Of a DNA stretch of 64,000 nt, positions 7,385 to 16,585 are shown in pieces. Each line of letters starts with the position of its first letter. Positions within the stretch are counted from its first letter, which is position 1. A program made the translations under genes and the position numbers. The DNA comes from Butyrivibrio proteoclasticus P6B7 (GTDB lineage: Bacteria; Bacillota; Clostridia; Lachnospirales; Lachnospiraceae): contig NZ_JHWL01000020.1 of assembly GCF_000622085.1 (NCBI RefSeq), forward strand, positions 1-64,000. The letters are read 5' to 3'. The notes beneath the pieces are model-generated. The model worked only from the letters and a program-made list of their open reading frames with translations, was not told the DNA's origin and did not search any database.

Positions 7385-9247
7385 CTATTTAATTATCATT
7401 GCCATAGCGGAGAAATCACGGTCCGCAGCACCATATTTAATATCAACCACTCCTTCAGGAATCTGAAGGTTATTGACCCTTGCAAACTCCTCCATGGAAA
7501 CAGAGTTTTCAAATCTGTGATAGATCACAAGACTCTCATCTCCAAGGGTTCTAACAACAAGCTGACCTCCAGTAGGCTCTGCATAGCTCTTTGTATCAGC
7601 CTCCAGCACTGTGGTCTTACCATCCTTAATTATATGGGACACCTTATTGTAAAAAGAAATACCCTCATCAATTAAGTTCCACTGATGGTCACTAAGGTCA
7701 TAAATATCGCCGCTAAGGCCCATTCTTCCAAGGAATGTGGCGCACATTGAGTAAAAGATCCTATCATCAGAATCCTCCTTACGCATAACGGACCAGATCT
7801 GATTCTGCTCAGGTCTTACAACTCTCTGAAGGTTCGCAGCTATGATAGGCAAAGACTTGGTTTCATGAGCATCTGAAAAGCTAGCCATGGTTGCATGTTC
7901 CATGAATGTGCCCTCAAGTCTGTGACCGCCACTTGAGCAGTTCTCTATAACGAGCTCAGGAATCTCCTCCCTCATTCTGTTAAAGAACTCAAGAGTTCCA
8001 GCGAGCTTATTTCTAAGGTTCTCGCCATAGGACTCATCGCCATCGCAGCCAATTCCCACAGTATCGTTGTAATCAACCTTGATATAGCCAAATCCGTTGT
8101 CCTTAAGGGTATCGATAACCTTCTCTTTAAGGAAGTCCTTAACCCATGGATCCTCCATATCCCAGAATCTGCAGCCTTCCACAGTGATAGGCACTCCATC
8201 TCTGTGAAGAACGTGTTCCTTTTGCTCCTCGTAGTTGTGGGCTTTGAAGGATACCACCTCTGGCTCGAACCAGATACCTGGAATCATGCCTTTTTCCCTG
8301 ACGTAATCCGATAGCTCTTTTAACCCATTAGGGAATCTGTCGGTGTTGATGATCCAGTCTCCTCGGTTCTCCCACCACTGAGAGTCTCCCTCCAGATACC
8401 AGCCAGAGTCCATTACAAGGTACTGAATGCCCTTTCCCTCCAGCTTATCTGCGATTTTCTTAAGGTTGCCAATTGTAGGATTGCCCCAGGTTGTGCAGTA
8501 TTCGTTAAAGGTGATGCCCATATGATCATCCACAGGGCTTGGATTAATTTCCGTAGCCTTCACCAGCTTGTCGCATACATCAAGAAGTGAGTCGCCCTCT
8601 GCCACTATTGCCCTAGGCGCGGTAAAAGAGCTACCTCCTTCTATGTTCTTGGTCCAGTGGCCAAAGTCGCGGTCAGCAATGCCGCCTGCAACGGTAAGAG
8701 TCTTCTCCTTCCTTACCACAAGCTCTATCTGCCAGGAATTAGGAGCATACAGCATGATACCTGTAAATTTCCCTGTCTTACTGTTTTCAAGAGCAAGGAA
8801 TGGGAAGTACTTTCTAACAGGCATAGAGCCTACATTTCCAAACTTTTCAATCCTGCAACCGTGCCCAGCCCAGCTCTTTTCCATGTTAAGGTCGTAGATG
8901 CTATCTACCTTAAGCTTACCCTCTGCACTCCAGAAGGACAGCATCCTGTAGATCTTGTCTGCCTCAACACCTTCAAGCATAAAGGATGTCATATATTCCA
9001 GCGTTACATCCTTCTCTGAATCATTGATAAACGTGGTCTCAACGATGGTGGCATCAGAAGTCTCACTCTTAGTATGGCTTACGTTAAGTGTGAGCCCATC
9101 CTCAGTTTCAAGGATAGTCATATCCTCTTCATCCATCATGGTCTTAAAGCGCCTTGCGGTGCCATTATCTACCATGGACAAGCCGCAACAGTAACCAGCT
9201 GCATATTCGTCCCCAATAATCTTTACCGAACCAGAAATTCCCTTCAT
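7385..9247 (-). CDS. Alpha-galactosidase, GH36 family
   Basis: The protein would release terminal alpha-galactose from oligosaccharides such as raffinose or galactomannan fragments. It has 620 residues, no signal peptide and is probably cytosolic. The GH36 active-site pattern is complete: WFEPE at 336-340, KVDYND at 390-395 with Asp392 as nucleophile, CSSGGHR at 447-453, and SDAHE at 458-462 with Asp459 as likely acid/base. The usual SDxTDP pattern is replaced by SDAHETK, so it belongs to a divergent subgroup and the exact substrate is open. The start at 9247 has a TTAGGAGAGG site. No sugar transporter is adjacent. Confidence 0.9.
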   Translation of the reverse strand: MKGISGSVKIIGDEYAAGYCCGLSMVDNGTARRFKTMMDEEDMTILETEDGLTLNVSHTKSETSDATIVETTFINDSEKDVTLEYMTSFMLEGVEADKIYRMLSFWSAEGKLKVDSIYDLNMEKSWAGHGCRIEKFGNVGSMPVRKYFPFLALENSKTGKFTGIMLYAPNSWQIELVVRKEKTLTVAGGIADRDFGHWTKNIEGGSSFTAPRAIVAEGDSLLDVCDKLVKATEINPSPVDDHMGITFNEYCTTWGNPTIGNLKKIADKLEGKGIQYLVMDSGWYLEGDSQWWENRGDWIINTDRFPNGLKELSDYVREKGMIPGIWFEPEVVSFKAHNYEEQKEHVLHRDGVPITVEGCRFWDMEDPWVKDFLKEKVIDTLKDNGFGYIKVDYNDTVGIGCDGDESYGENLRNKLAGTLEFFNRMREEIPELVIENCSSGGHRLEGTFMEHATMASFSDAHETKSLPIIAANLQRVVRPEQNQIWSVMRKEDSDDRIFYSMCATFLGRMGLSGDIYDLSDHQWNLIDEGISFYNKVSHIIKDGKTTVLEADTKSYAEPTGGQLVVRTLGDESLVIYHRFENSVSMEEFARVNNLQIPEGVVDIKYGAADRDFSAMAMIIK

Positions 9248-9333
9248 AACCCTCTCCTAAATAATTTGAATTCAAATATCACTATTTCAATAATAAAACT
9301 TCTATCATTAATCTCTTGTCACATGTACTAGCT

Positions 9334-10194
9334 TCATTGTGCTTCCGCAAGACTCCTTGCATACCAGGTACTTCCACCTAGACTCAACACAACTTTTCTA
9401 CACTCTTCTGCCTTGTCATTAAAGCCAAGAGAACATAAACACCTGTACTTGTAATATGCCCTCTTTACCCTGATATTATTAGTCTTCGCCGGCTCAAAAA
9501 GAGCATCTATGCCCCAATTAACCTCATCAAACCTGCCTTCCGAATAGGCAAAGACAAGCTGATAATAAGTAGTCTTAGCTTTATAAATCTTCATAAAGTG
9601 ACTTGAAACAGCGCCCCTTCTGGCAAACTCTGTAAGGCAATCCGTATGAGCCTTAAGGTCCTCAAGATCCTCCCTAAAAAGAGCTACATCACAGCTGGCA
9701 ATCTCATAAAACAACTGCCCCGTACCATCAGTACAATACTTCTTCATCACCTCTAAAACCTTGACTGCATCCTCTACTCTACCTGCAAAAAGAAGCCCCG
9801 TCACTATATTCGCAAAATGCAGATAGAAATTCCTCTTCTTGTAGGCATGTGAAAACAATGCCATATTCGTAGAAAGAAACTTTTCCGGATTGCAATCATT
9901 AGTCAGGTAACCATAGAACTTCCCAAGACGGTATCTCTTATATGCATAATATATAATCACTAAGGCCAAAGTACCGTTTACTATTAACCCCATCTTAAAA
10001 TATAGAACCTTTAAATATAGAGAAAAAATATGTCCTACAAAATCAAATAAAAACAAGAGAATAAATACAAGAAGGCCCAGAGCAATCAACTTAATAATCC
10101 ATGCTCCGATCATATACTTCTTAACTTCTTTTTCACTATCCTCATCTATGTCTATATCTATTACTGAACTTAATTCCTTATAAGCCTCCGACAT
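9334..10194 (-). CDS. Membrane protein with TPR-like cytosolic tail
   Basis: The 286-residue product has an acidic N-terminus, two membrane helices at about 32-58 and 68-86, and a helical C-terminal part (about 105-280) with repeated pairs of helices that look like tetratricopeptide repeats. No enzyme motif is visible. Such proteins usually act as scaffolds, but no role can be assigned. CCAGGAG lies about 11 bases before the ATG. It follows the chemotaxis gene after two hairpins, so it probably has separate transcription. Confidence 0.75.
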   Translation of the reverse strand: MSEAYKELSSVIDIDIDEDSEKEVKKYMIGAWIIKLIALGLLVFILLFLFDFVGHIFSLYLKVLYFKMGLIVNGTLALVIIYYAYKRYRLGKFYGYLTNDCNPEKFLSTNMALFSHAYKKRNFYLHFANIVTGLLFAGRVEDAVKVLEVMKKYCTDGTGQLFYEIASCDVALFREDLEDLKAHTDCLTEFARRGAVSSHFMKIYKAKTTYYQLVFAYSEGRFDEVNWGIDALFEPAKTNNIRVKRAYYKYRCLCSLGFNDKAEECRKVVLSLGGSTWYARSLAEAQ

Positions 10195-10324
10195 TACTCT
10201 TCAAACTCCTGGCTACAATAAATCTAACTAAAGTCCATTATATCAATCCTAGGCCAAAAATGAAGCAAATAATTGTGTCAAATAAGGTGGATTTTGCACA
10301 TAGGTAAACTATACTCATCCGCAT

Positions 10325-10386
10325 TTTTTGTGAGGGTTCTGGGAGGGCAGTTGCCTGACTCTGCCCTCCCAGAACCCCACAAAAAA
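10325..10386. repeat. Long GC-rich inverted repeat (26-bp arms)
   Basis: GGGTTCTGGGAGGGCAG (10334-10350) pairs perfectly with its complement at 10361-10377 around a 10-base loop. Pairing extends outward through TTTTTTGTG and CACAAAAAA with one mismatch. The outer right arm is shared with the T tract of the neighbouring terminator. Confidence 0.8.
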
Positions 10387-10415
10387 CCACCGGAAGCACT
10401 TAGTACTTCCGGTGG
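10378..10415 (-). terminator. Intrinsic terminator of the chemotaxis receptor gene
   Basis: CCACCGGAAG (10387-10396) and CTTCCGGTGG (10406-10415) form a strong stem. On the minus strand TTTTTTG follows. Confidence 0.9.
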
Positions 10416-10437
10416 CATTATATACTCGAAGGAAATA

Positions 10438-12450
10438 TTACTTGAAGAATGCCATCTCTTGGTTGAGCTGCTCGGCAACGTCTTTGAGGCCCTTAGCGGA
10501 GCCAGCAAGAGTTGTAACTGTAGCGGAAAGCTCCTGCATTGATGCACCTGTCTCTTCGGAGGATGCTGCATTCTCTTCAGAAATAGCTGAAAGAGCACTC
10601 ATTGTATCAACAACCGCATTCTTGGAAGTCTCGCAAGTCTCTGCGCCAGTAGCAATCTTCTGAACACCACCAACTGTTGATGCGATGTCCTCAAGCATGC
10701 TGTTAACACTCTGGAGAGTCTCACCAAGAGCCTCCTGCTGATTGATATTACTATCCTTGATAGACTCAGCTGCTTCAACGGCTGCCTTGGACTGCTCAAG
10801 AAGAACATCCATCTCCTGACGGATCTCGTCAGCCATGTTCTTAGAATCTTCAGCCAGCTTACCGATTTCTTCAGCAACTACTGAGAAGCCTCTTCCTGCT
10901 TCACCGGCTCTTGCAGCCTCGATAGAAGCATTAAGTGAAAGGAGGTTGGTCTGTGTTGCGATTGAAGAAATACCCTCAACCTTATCATTGATATTAGTAA
11001 CCGCATTCTGTGTAGCAGAAATCGTAGTGGAAATCTCATCAATCTTACCAGTCATCTCGTTACTTGATTCCTGAAGGTTTGAAAGTGATGCAGAGGATGC
11101 TTCTGATGCTTCCTGCATTCTTCCTGCAAGGCCTTCAAGATCTGTTGTTGAGGACTGAACCTCTACAACTGCATCTCCAATGTATCCAACGTTCTCGGAT
11201 GCTGACTGGATCTCATCAGCCTGCTGTGTAGCTCCGGATGCAATCTCCTGAACTGCATTAGCTACATCTTCTGCTGTCTGAGAAATCTGATTGGCCATAT
11301 CTGAAAGTTCCATAGAAGAAGTTTCAACAGTATTTGAAGACTCCTTAATATGTGAAACAATCTCAGAAAGCTTACCAATAACAGTGTTGGTATTGTTAAC
11401 CATTGCACCGAATTCATCTTTTTGTTTAGTATATTTATCTATTGTGTAGAATCTACCGTCAGCCAGCTGAGCCAATGACTCGTTAACTTCCTTGATAGGA
11501 TCTGTAAAGCTCTTAGCCATGAAGAATGAAACAACGATAGCTACAATCAGCATGATAACCCCAACAATAATTGTTATAAGAGCTGAGGTCTTAGCTGATG
11601 ACATTGCCTTATTGTAATCAGTTGATACAACAATCTTAAATCCAGTAAGGCTATCCTCATAATAGGACATGATAAGTGGAGTATCAAAGCTTGTCTTATC
11701 AACAATTGTTCCAGAACCTCCAGCGCAGTATGGAGTACCAGTAAGGTCATATTCCTGATCAGCTGTGATCTCCATCTTAGCGTGAGCTGCCATGATGTTA
11801 TTTCTATCAGCAACAAAGGCATCCTCTGTCTTTTCTGCAAGAAGATTATGGAGTTCGTCCAGATTGTAGTTTCTCTGAACTGTACCAATTACGGTTCCAT
11901 CTGATCCCTTAATAGGTGTACACATTGTAACCTGTCTGGCACCAGTTGTGGTACTTACTATTACGTCAGAAATATATGTATTTCCCTTAAGTGCTTCCTG
12001 GAAATACTCTCTTGCTGCTACATTAGTAAGCTCTCCACTGGACTTGGCTACCTGATCACCATCTGTATTGGCTACGGCAATAACATTACCATCACCAATG
12101 ATATTATCGTAGGCCTGGCACATGGAGATCATTACCTGATCCTCAATGCCAGCAGTTCCTTCCATATACACAATTGTAGTAGGGTTGTCTGCTACTGCCT
12201 GTATAATCTCAATGTTTTTCTCAATTTCAGCAGAAAACTCTCTTGCGATGTATCTAGCCTGCCAGCTAAGTGCAGTCTCGGCATCTTCAAGAGCCTTATT
12301 TGTAGATGAAACATAACTTATCACAAGCGAAACAATAAGTGGAATTGCTGCAACTGCAAGCATTACAGAAATAAGTCTGGTCTTAATACTCTTCTGGCCA
12401 GGCTTCTTCTGAGCATTAGCTTTCTTTGGCTGCTTTACCTCATTAGACAT
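10438..12450 (-). CDS. Methyl-accepting chemotaxis protein
   Basis: This 670-residue membrane receptor would sense an extracellular ligand and control CheA. From the N-terminus there is a basic cytosolic stretch, TM1 (about 27-50), a double-Cache-like sensor domain (about 50-300), TM2 (about 300-325), a HAMP domain, and a methylation/signalling domain. The hairpin signature is seen in [20 protein letters not shown], near the end of the coiled coil. The start at 12450 is preferred to an in-frame ATG at 12513 because CGGAGGAA lies before it. No other chemotaxis genes are nearby, which is usual for receptors. Ligand unknown. Confidence 0.95.
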   Translation of the reverse strand: MSNEVKQPKKANAQKKPGQKSIKTRLISVMLAVAAIPLIVSLVISYVSSTNKALEDAETALSWQARYIAREFSAEIEKNIEIIQAVADNPTTIVYMEGTAGIEDQVMISMCQAYDNIIGDGNVIAVANTDGDQVAKSSGELTNVAAREYFQEALKGNTYISDVIVSTTTGARQVTMCTPIKGSDGTVIGTVQRNYNLDELHNLLAEKTEDAFVADRNNIMAAHAKMEITADQEYDLTGTPYCAGGSGTIVDKTSFDTPLIMSYYEDSLTGFKIVVSTDYNKAMSSAKTSALITIIVGVIMLIVAIVVSFFMAKSFTDPIKEVNESLAQLADGRFYTIDKYTKQKDEFGAMVNNTNTVIGKLSEIVSHIKESSNTVETSSMELSDMANQISQTAEDVANAVQEIASGATQQADEIQSASENVGYIGDAVVEVQSSTTDLEGLAGRMQEASEASSASLSNLQESSNEMTGKIDEISTTISATQNAVTNINDKVEGISSIATQTNLLSLNASIEAARAGEAGRGFSVVAEEIGKLAEDSKNMADEIRQEMDVLLEQSKAAVEAAESIKDSNINQQEALGETLQSVNSMLEDIASTVGGVQKIATGAETCETSKNAVVDTMSALSAISEENAASSEETGASMQELSATVTTLAGSAKGLKDVAEQLNQEMAFFK

Positions 12451-12562
12451 AATAGATTCCTCCGTATAATTTGTACACAAAAACAGCAATCTAACACCTA
12501 TATTATCCAACAAATTAACGTATTTTAGTATATCTATAAACTTATTAATATATTAAAAAAAC

Positions 12563-12597
12563 ATAAAAAAAAGAAGAGTAATTTTCGATTACTCTTC
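12563..12597 (-). terminator. Intrinsic terminator overlapping the end of the zinc-ribbon gene
   Basis: GAAGAGTAAT (12573-12582) and ATTACTCTTC (12588-12597) pair perfectly, and a T-rich tract follows on the minus strand. The stop codon of the zinc-ribbon gene (12589-12591) is inside the stem. Confidence 0.85.
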
Positions 12598-12909
12598 CAT
12601 TTCTTTTTGTTCCTGTATATCTGCATAGTTCCTGGTGGCATCAGATCTTTTACTACCACATCCCGGACAATACAAGGCATCGCTTGATGCATAGCCTCCG
12701 CAGTATTCACACATCCAGTCTGGTCCTGATGAAATCTTATGCTCACTTGGATTAATCGCATTTGCTCTGCTACGGTCCGTAGGAGGATAAAAAGCTACAT
12801 CCTCATTTCTGGCACTTCCGCAATAGGGGCAATGCCTATAACGGCCAAGGTTACCTATATGTCCACAGTATACGCAGTCCCAAAGGGCTTCCAACCTATA
12901 ACTTGCCAT
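12589..12909 (-). CDS. Double zinc-ribbon protein
   Basis: The 106-residue protein contains two zinc-ribbon modules. The first pairs CVYC with CPYC (about residues 12-30) and the second pairs CEYC with CPGC (about 66-84). A Tyr/Pro/Arg-rich linker joins them and the tail is acidic. It may bind zinc and a protein or nucleic acid partner; the function is unknown. A GGAG site lies eight bases before the ATG. It is 52 bases after the spermidine synthase-like gene and ends in a terminator, so it is likely the last gene of the DUF4178-speD-speE unit. Confidence 0.8.
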   Translation of the reverse strand: MASYRLEALWDCVYCGHIGNLGRYRHCPYCGSARNEDVAFYPPTDRSRANAINPSEHKISSGPDWMCEYCGGYASSDALYCPGCGSKRSDATRNYADIQEQKEMEE

Positions 12910-12961
12910 AATTATTCTCCAACATCAGTTTCAACAGCTAATACCAAGATCCGCTCTGATA

Positions 12962-14467
12962 TTAATTCCAGTTATCCGCTGCCTTATTATAGTATTCCAT
13001 CAAAACCGGCTTAGTAAGCCTGTTTATCTCCACATTATCTGTAATCTCATCCTTACCAAAGGCAAATAAACTTGCCACATTATCAGCGCTAAGGAACCTG
13101 GTCTCAACGCCAATATCAAAGCTTTCTGAAAACTCTTCCTTAGATGCCATGTTAAAGCCCCAATCACCAAAGGCTGGGACCTCCAGATGATACGCCATTA
13201 CATTCATGCCCTCTGATGCAATAGTCTTATTGATGCACCAAAAGGCGTCCCTTGCATAGTATGGAGATGTGGACTGAACCACCAGCACTCCTCCATCGTT
13301 AAGAGCACTCTTACAAAGTCTGTAGAACACATTTGAATAGAGCTTATTAAGACTCTCAGAGTTTGGATCCGGGAGATCCACGATAATGAGATCATATAAA
13401 GAGCTGTTATTCTCCAGATACTCATAGGCATCTTCAATATGGATATTGAGCCTGTCGCTTAAAAGAGAATTCTCATTGATCTCAGTAATACTCTTGTTGG
13501 TACTGCAGATCCTTATCATCTCGCCGTCAAGGTCCACCAGGTCAATGTTCTTAACGGTATCGTACTTAAGAACCTCTCTGACAGCCATGCCATCTCCGCC
13601 TCCAAGAATAAGCACATTTTCACGATTTGCCACCTTGCTCATAGGAACGTGAACCAAAGCCTCATGATATCTGTACTCATCCTTAGTAGAGAACTGACAA
13701 TTGCCATCTATAAACAGTCTCGTATCATCCTTGTGCTTGGTCATAACAATTTTCTGATACTGGGTTTGCTCTATAAGAACCACTCTGTCTCTGTATAGAC
13801 CGCCCTCAATACTGTCAGAAATATTATCCGAAAAAATCATGCCAAGGATCATAAATATAGCAATTATTATGGTGACAAGTCTGTAAATCTTGTAATTCTC
13901 AATCCTATCTCTAAACTTGATAATGATCATTATTGCAGCAAGGATATTCATAAGTCCGCACAGAAATGATGTGGCGAAGTATCCAAGCTTAGGTAAAAGA
14001 AGTATAGGAAAAGCGATAGATCCCACAAGACCGCCCACGTAATCAAAGCTGAAGATTGAAGAAAGCGTCATCTTAAGATTCTGCTCATCCTCTTCTATAA
14101 TTCTTGTAAGAATCGGAATCTCTGCCCCTGCAAGGGTACCTATCATAATCGTGATAAGATACATTACCACTGGATAGGCCTGAATATAAATATTTGACAA
14201 AAAAAGAACCAGTGAACTTACGCCACCAATTATTCCAATACTGATCTCTATCATCACAAAGATATTAAAAAGCTTTTTGCCAAAATATCTTGAAATATAT
14301 GACCCAAGACCAAGAGCACACATATAAAATCCAATAGTTGTTGAATACTGCATGGTACTATTACCAAGCAGATATGAACTGACAGCGCTGATAATAAGCT
14401 CATAGCACATAGAACAGCCAGAGATGATCAGGGTTGTCAGCATTAGTAATCTGTACTTTCCTGACAT
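12962..14467 (-). CDS. Membrane-embedded spermidine synthase-like aminopropyltransferase
   Basis: The 501-residue protein has about seven membrane helices in residues 8-215 and a C-terminal aminopropyltransferase domain (about 225-490). The AdoMet-type fold is shown by VLILGGGDG (285-293), VDLDGE (311-316) and the catalytic loop VDLPDP with Asp364. The known soluble enzymes transfer an aminopropyl group from decarboxylated AdoMet to putrescine; the membrane-fused subfamily has poorly known acceptors. It starts six bases after speD with an AGGTGATC anti-16S match. The strong link to speD supports use of decarboxylated AdoMet. Confidence 0.88.
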   Translation of the reverse strand: MSGKYRLLMLTTLIISGCSMCYELIISAVSSYLLGNSTMQYSTTIGFYMCALGLGSYISRYFGKKLFNIFVMIEISIGIIGGVSSLVLFLSNIYIQAYPVVMYLITIMIGTLAGAEIPILTRIIEEDEQNLKMTLSSIFSFDYVGGLVGSIAFPILLLPKLGYFATSFLCGLMNILAAIMIIIKFRDRIENYKIYRLVTIIIAIFMILGMIFSDNISDSIEGGLYRDRVVLIEQTQYQKIVMTKHKDDTRLFIDGNCQFSTKDEYRYHEALVHVPMSKVANRENVLILGGGDGMAVREVLKYDTVKNIDLVDLDGEMIRICSTNKSITEINENSLLSDRLNIHIEDAYEYLENNSSLYDLIIVDLPDPNSESLNKLYSNVFYRLCKSALNDGGVLVVQSTSPYYARDAFWCINKTIASEGMNVMAYHLEVPAFGDWGFNMASKEEFSESFDIGVETRFLSADNVASLFAFGKDEITDNVEINRLTKPVLMEYYNKAADNWN

Positions 14468-14473
14468 TTTTGA

Positions 14474-14812
14474 TCACCTACCTACTTTCCTGTTTAATTT
14501 TTGTGTTTCTACTCTATCTGCCTTAAATGCCTTTTGCAAAAGAGCTGTCAACTCCTCCACCACGAAATCGCTGCAGGAAAAAACATCAACCGCAGCGTAG
14601 CCGTATTCCGGCCATGTATGAATTGAAAAATGAGAGGTACTGATAACTGCAAAATAAGTAATTCCAATAGGTGAAAACTTGTGAACACACTCTTCTACAA
14701 TCTCAGCTCCAACCTGCTCTATAGCCTCTTTGGCTATAGAACATATTCTCTTTTCATCATCAAGGATTTCACTGTCACATCCGTAAAAATCCGATACTAC
14801 CTGTATTGCCAA
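14474..14812 (-). CDS. speD: S-adenosylmethionine decarboxylase proenzyme
   Basis: The enzyme self-cleaves to make a pyruvoyl group and yields decarboxylated AdoMet, the aminopropyl donor. The 112-residue sequence aligns with the short bacterial class. The processing site is ISTSHFSIHTWPE, with Ser60 as predicted pyruvoyl residue, His65 and Cys80 in the expected places. The residue before the cleaved Ser is Thr, whereas Glu is usual (ISESH). The start codon is TTG at 14812 with GAAGGAA upstream. It lies between the DUF4178 gene and the membrane aminopropyltransferase in one run of genes. Confidence 0.93.
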   Translation of the reverse strand: MAIQVVSDFYGCDSEILDDEKRICSIAKEAIEQVGAEIVEECVHKFSPIGITYFAVISTSHFSIHTWPEYGYAAVDVFSCSDFVVEELTALLQKAFKADRVETQKLNRKVGR

Positions 14813-14849
14813 TTTAATTCCTTCTTTCGATCAACTAACAACTAAATAA

Positions 14850-15947
14850 TTACTTACCACCACTTAAGCCGCCACCATCTGAGCTGCGGGCAGCTCTACT
14901 GGACTGACGAACACTACTTGAATATGCATCAAGATATCCATTTCCAAGATCATGGGTAACCACGCCATCATAGGACTTATATGCCGAAGGTGTGCTGGTG
15001 TACCTGTGAGCGTCTGAGCTATAGCCTGAGCTGTAATAGGATGTCCTGTACCAGGAGCTTGTTGTTCCAGAGGAATGATAAGGTGAACTCTCTGAAGAAT
15101 AGGCATATTTCCTGGACGAAACCTGTACATAGGCATCCGGATAGCCATCTCCTGTCACATCTCCCTCTTCAGGAACATAGATAATACAATACTCATTGCT
15201 GGTAAGGATCGTAACAGAACCATCCTCTTCATTCTGAGACACAGCCTCGGTATGTCCATAAATTCCATTCACAATATCCTTGGCGATCAGCTCCTCATCT
15301 GCTGTTCCAAGATAAAGATATACATCCGCCTTCTGCTTACCGGAACCAGTTATGGAAGTCTCATAGACATAGTACTGATTCTTACTAACATAATCCTTAA
15401 TCTTGGTATGGGTAAGATCCCAGTTCTGAAAAACACTGGTAAGCCCATATATAATAAAGAATGCCAATAACGCTATTAAACAGGAGTACTTCATTAAGAA
15501 CTCCCCAGCAGTCATCTTCTTAACCCCGAGAAACTCTATCTCGTTTTCGTCGTAGTACTCACCTTGAGAAGCCTCAGTACCATCTGACCACATTTCAAGG
15601 GAAAGAGTATATTCCTCGGTGGCGTCCTCAAACTCTGCATAGTCAGCTCTTTCTCCTCTATCTACATCCACATCGCCAACAGCACTAGACACAACCTGAG
15701 TTCCCTCATCAACCTTGTGCCACTTAGGACCCACCTGACCATTCTTAAGTGTGATAGGCCAGGATAACACGTACTCCTCGTAGGTATCATCGACGCTAAG
15801 CCACATCTCACCCTTTGGGGTCTTAAGTCTGTAGTCGTACCACCTATAATCAAAGTTTTCCTTGTCATCTCGATATTCAATATATCCCAGAACTTCACAT
15901 TCCATGCCATCAATCTTAAGGATTGATCTGGGTTTAAAAATCTGCAT
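14850..15947 (-). CDS. DUF4178 membrane protein
   Basis: The 365-residue protein has an N-terminal DUF4178-like beta domain (about 5-150, with repeated short segments such as GEMWLSVDDTYEEYVLSW), one membrane helix at about 157-178, and an outer part rich in Ser and Tyr that ends in GGGLSGGK. Function is unknown. From general knowledge, DUF4178 genes recur beside AdoMet decarboxylase and spermidine synthase-like genes, as here. The ATG at 15947 is used because GGAGGT precedes it by six to seven bases; that ribosome site is part of the trp terminator hairpin. Confidence 0.82.
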   Translation of the reverse strand: MQIFKPRSILKIDGMECEVLGYIEYRDDKENFDYRWYDYRLKTPKGEMWLSVDDTYEEYVLSWPITLKNGQVGPKWHKVDEGTQVVSSAVGDVDVDRGERADYAEFEDATEEYTLSLEMWSDGTEASQGEYYDENEIEFLGVKKMTAGEFLMKYSCLIALLAFFIIYGLTSVFQNWDLTHTKIKDYVSKNQYYVYETSITGSGKQKADVYLYLGTADEELIAKDIVNGIYGHTEAVSQNEEDGSVTILTSNEYCIIYVPEEGDVTGDGYPDAYVQVSSRKYAYSSESSPYHSSGTTSSWYRTSYYSSGYSSDAHRYTSTPSAYKSYDGVVTHDLGNGYLDAYSSSVRQSSRAARSSDGGGLSGGK

Positions 15948-15977
15948 AAAAAAACCTCCAGTCAAAAAACTAGAGGT
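15948..15977 (-). terminator. trpEG terminator that contains the next gene's ribosome site
   Basis: ACCTCTAGT and ACTGGAGGT (minus strand; 15969-15977 and 15954-15962) form a stem with one mismatch. It is followed by seven T residues that run directly into the DUF4178 ATG. The 3' arm is the GGAGGT ribosome site of that gene. Confidence 0.75.
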
Positions 15978-15986
15978 ATTTTATCA

Positions 15987-16559
15987 TCAAGACAAACTTT
16001 TTACAAAGTTTTTTATCATATCCATACCATTAGTTGTCATGATGGATTCGGGATGGAACTGTAGGCCATAGATTGGATATTCCTTATGCTGAACAGCCAT
16101 TATCTCACCATCATCAGTCTTAGCTGTAACCTTAAGACACTCAGGAAGAGTCTCTGGTAAAAGAGCTAACGAATGATATCTGGCAACCTCAGTCCTTTCA
16201 GGGATATCTTTAAAAAGAGCCGACTCCTTAGAAAGGGTAACCACAGACTGTTTGCCATGCATAAGCTCCTTGGCATGGGCAACAGTTCCTCCAAAGGCTT
16301 CGCAGATGGCCTGATGTCCCAGGCATACCCCAAGAATTGGTATTTCTTTTCCCAGCTCTTTTACCACGTCTTCGCAGACGCCGGCATCAGAGGGCTTTCC
16401 TGGTCCTGGTGAAAGAACTATAGCTGCAGGATTTAAAGCTCTTATCTCCTCCACAGTCATGGCGTCGTTTCGGATAGGCTTAATATCAGGGTAGATGGAA
16501 CCTATAAACTGATACAAATTGTAGGTAAAGCTATCGTAGTTATCTATAATTAAGATCAT
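15987..16559 (-). CDS. trpG: Anthranilate synthase component II (glutamine amidotransferase)
   Basis: This 190-residue class I glutamine amidotransferase would supply ammonia from glutamine to TrpE for anthranilate formation. It starts with the typical MILIIDNYDSFTYNL. The nucleophile Cys is in LGVCLGHQ and the His/Glu pair in QFHPES. It starts 26 bases after trpE. A pabA-type role for folate is possible for the family, but the tryptophan T-box supports tryptophan synthesis. No other trp genes are in the window. Confidence 0.93.
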   Translation of the reverse strand: MILIIDNYDSFTYNLYQFIGSIYPDIKPIRNDAMTVEEIRALNPAAIVLSPGPGKPSDAGVCEDVVKELGKEIPILGVCLGHQAICEAFGGTVAHAKELMHGKQSVVTLSKESALFKDIPERTEVARYHSLALLPETLPECLKVTAKTDDGEIMAVQHKEYPIYGLQFHPESIMTTNGMDMIKNFVKSLS

Positions 16560-16585
16560 TGTTTTTCTCCTACTCTTAAATACTA

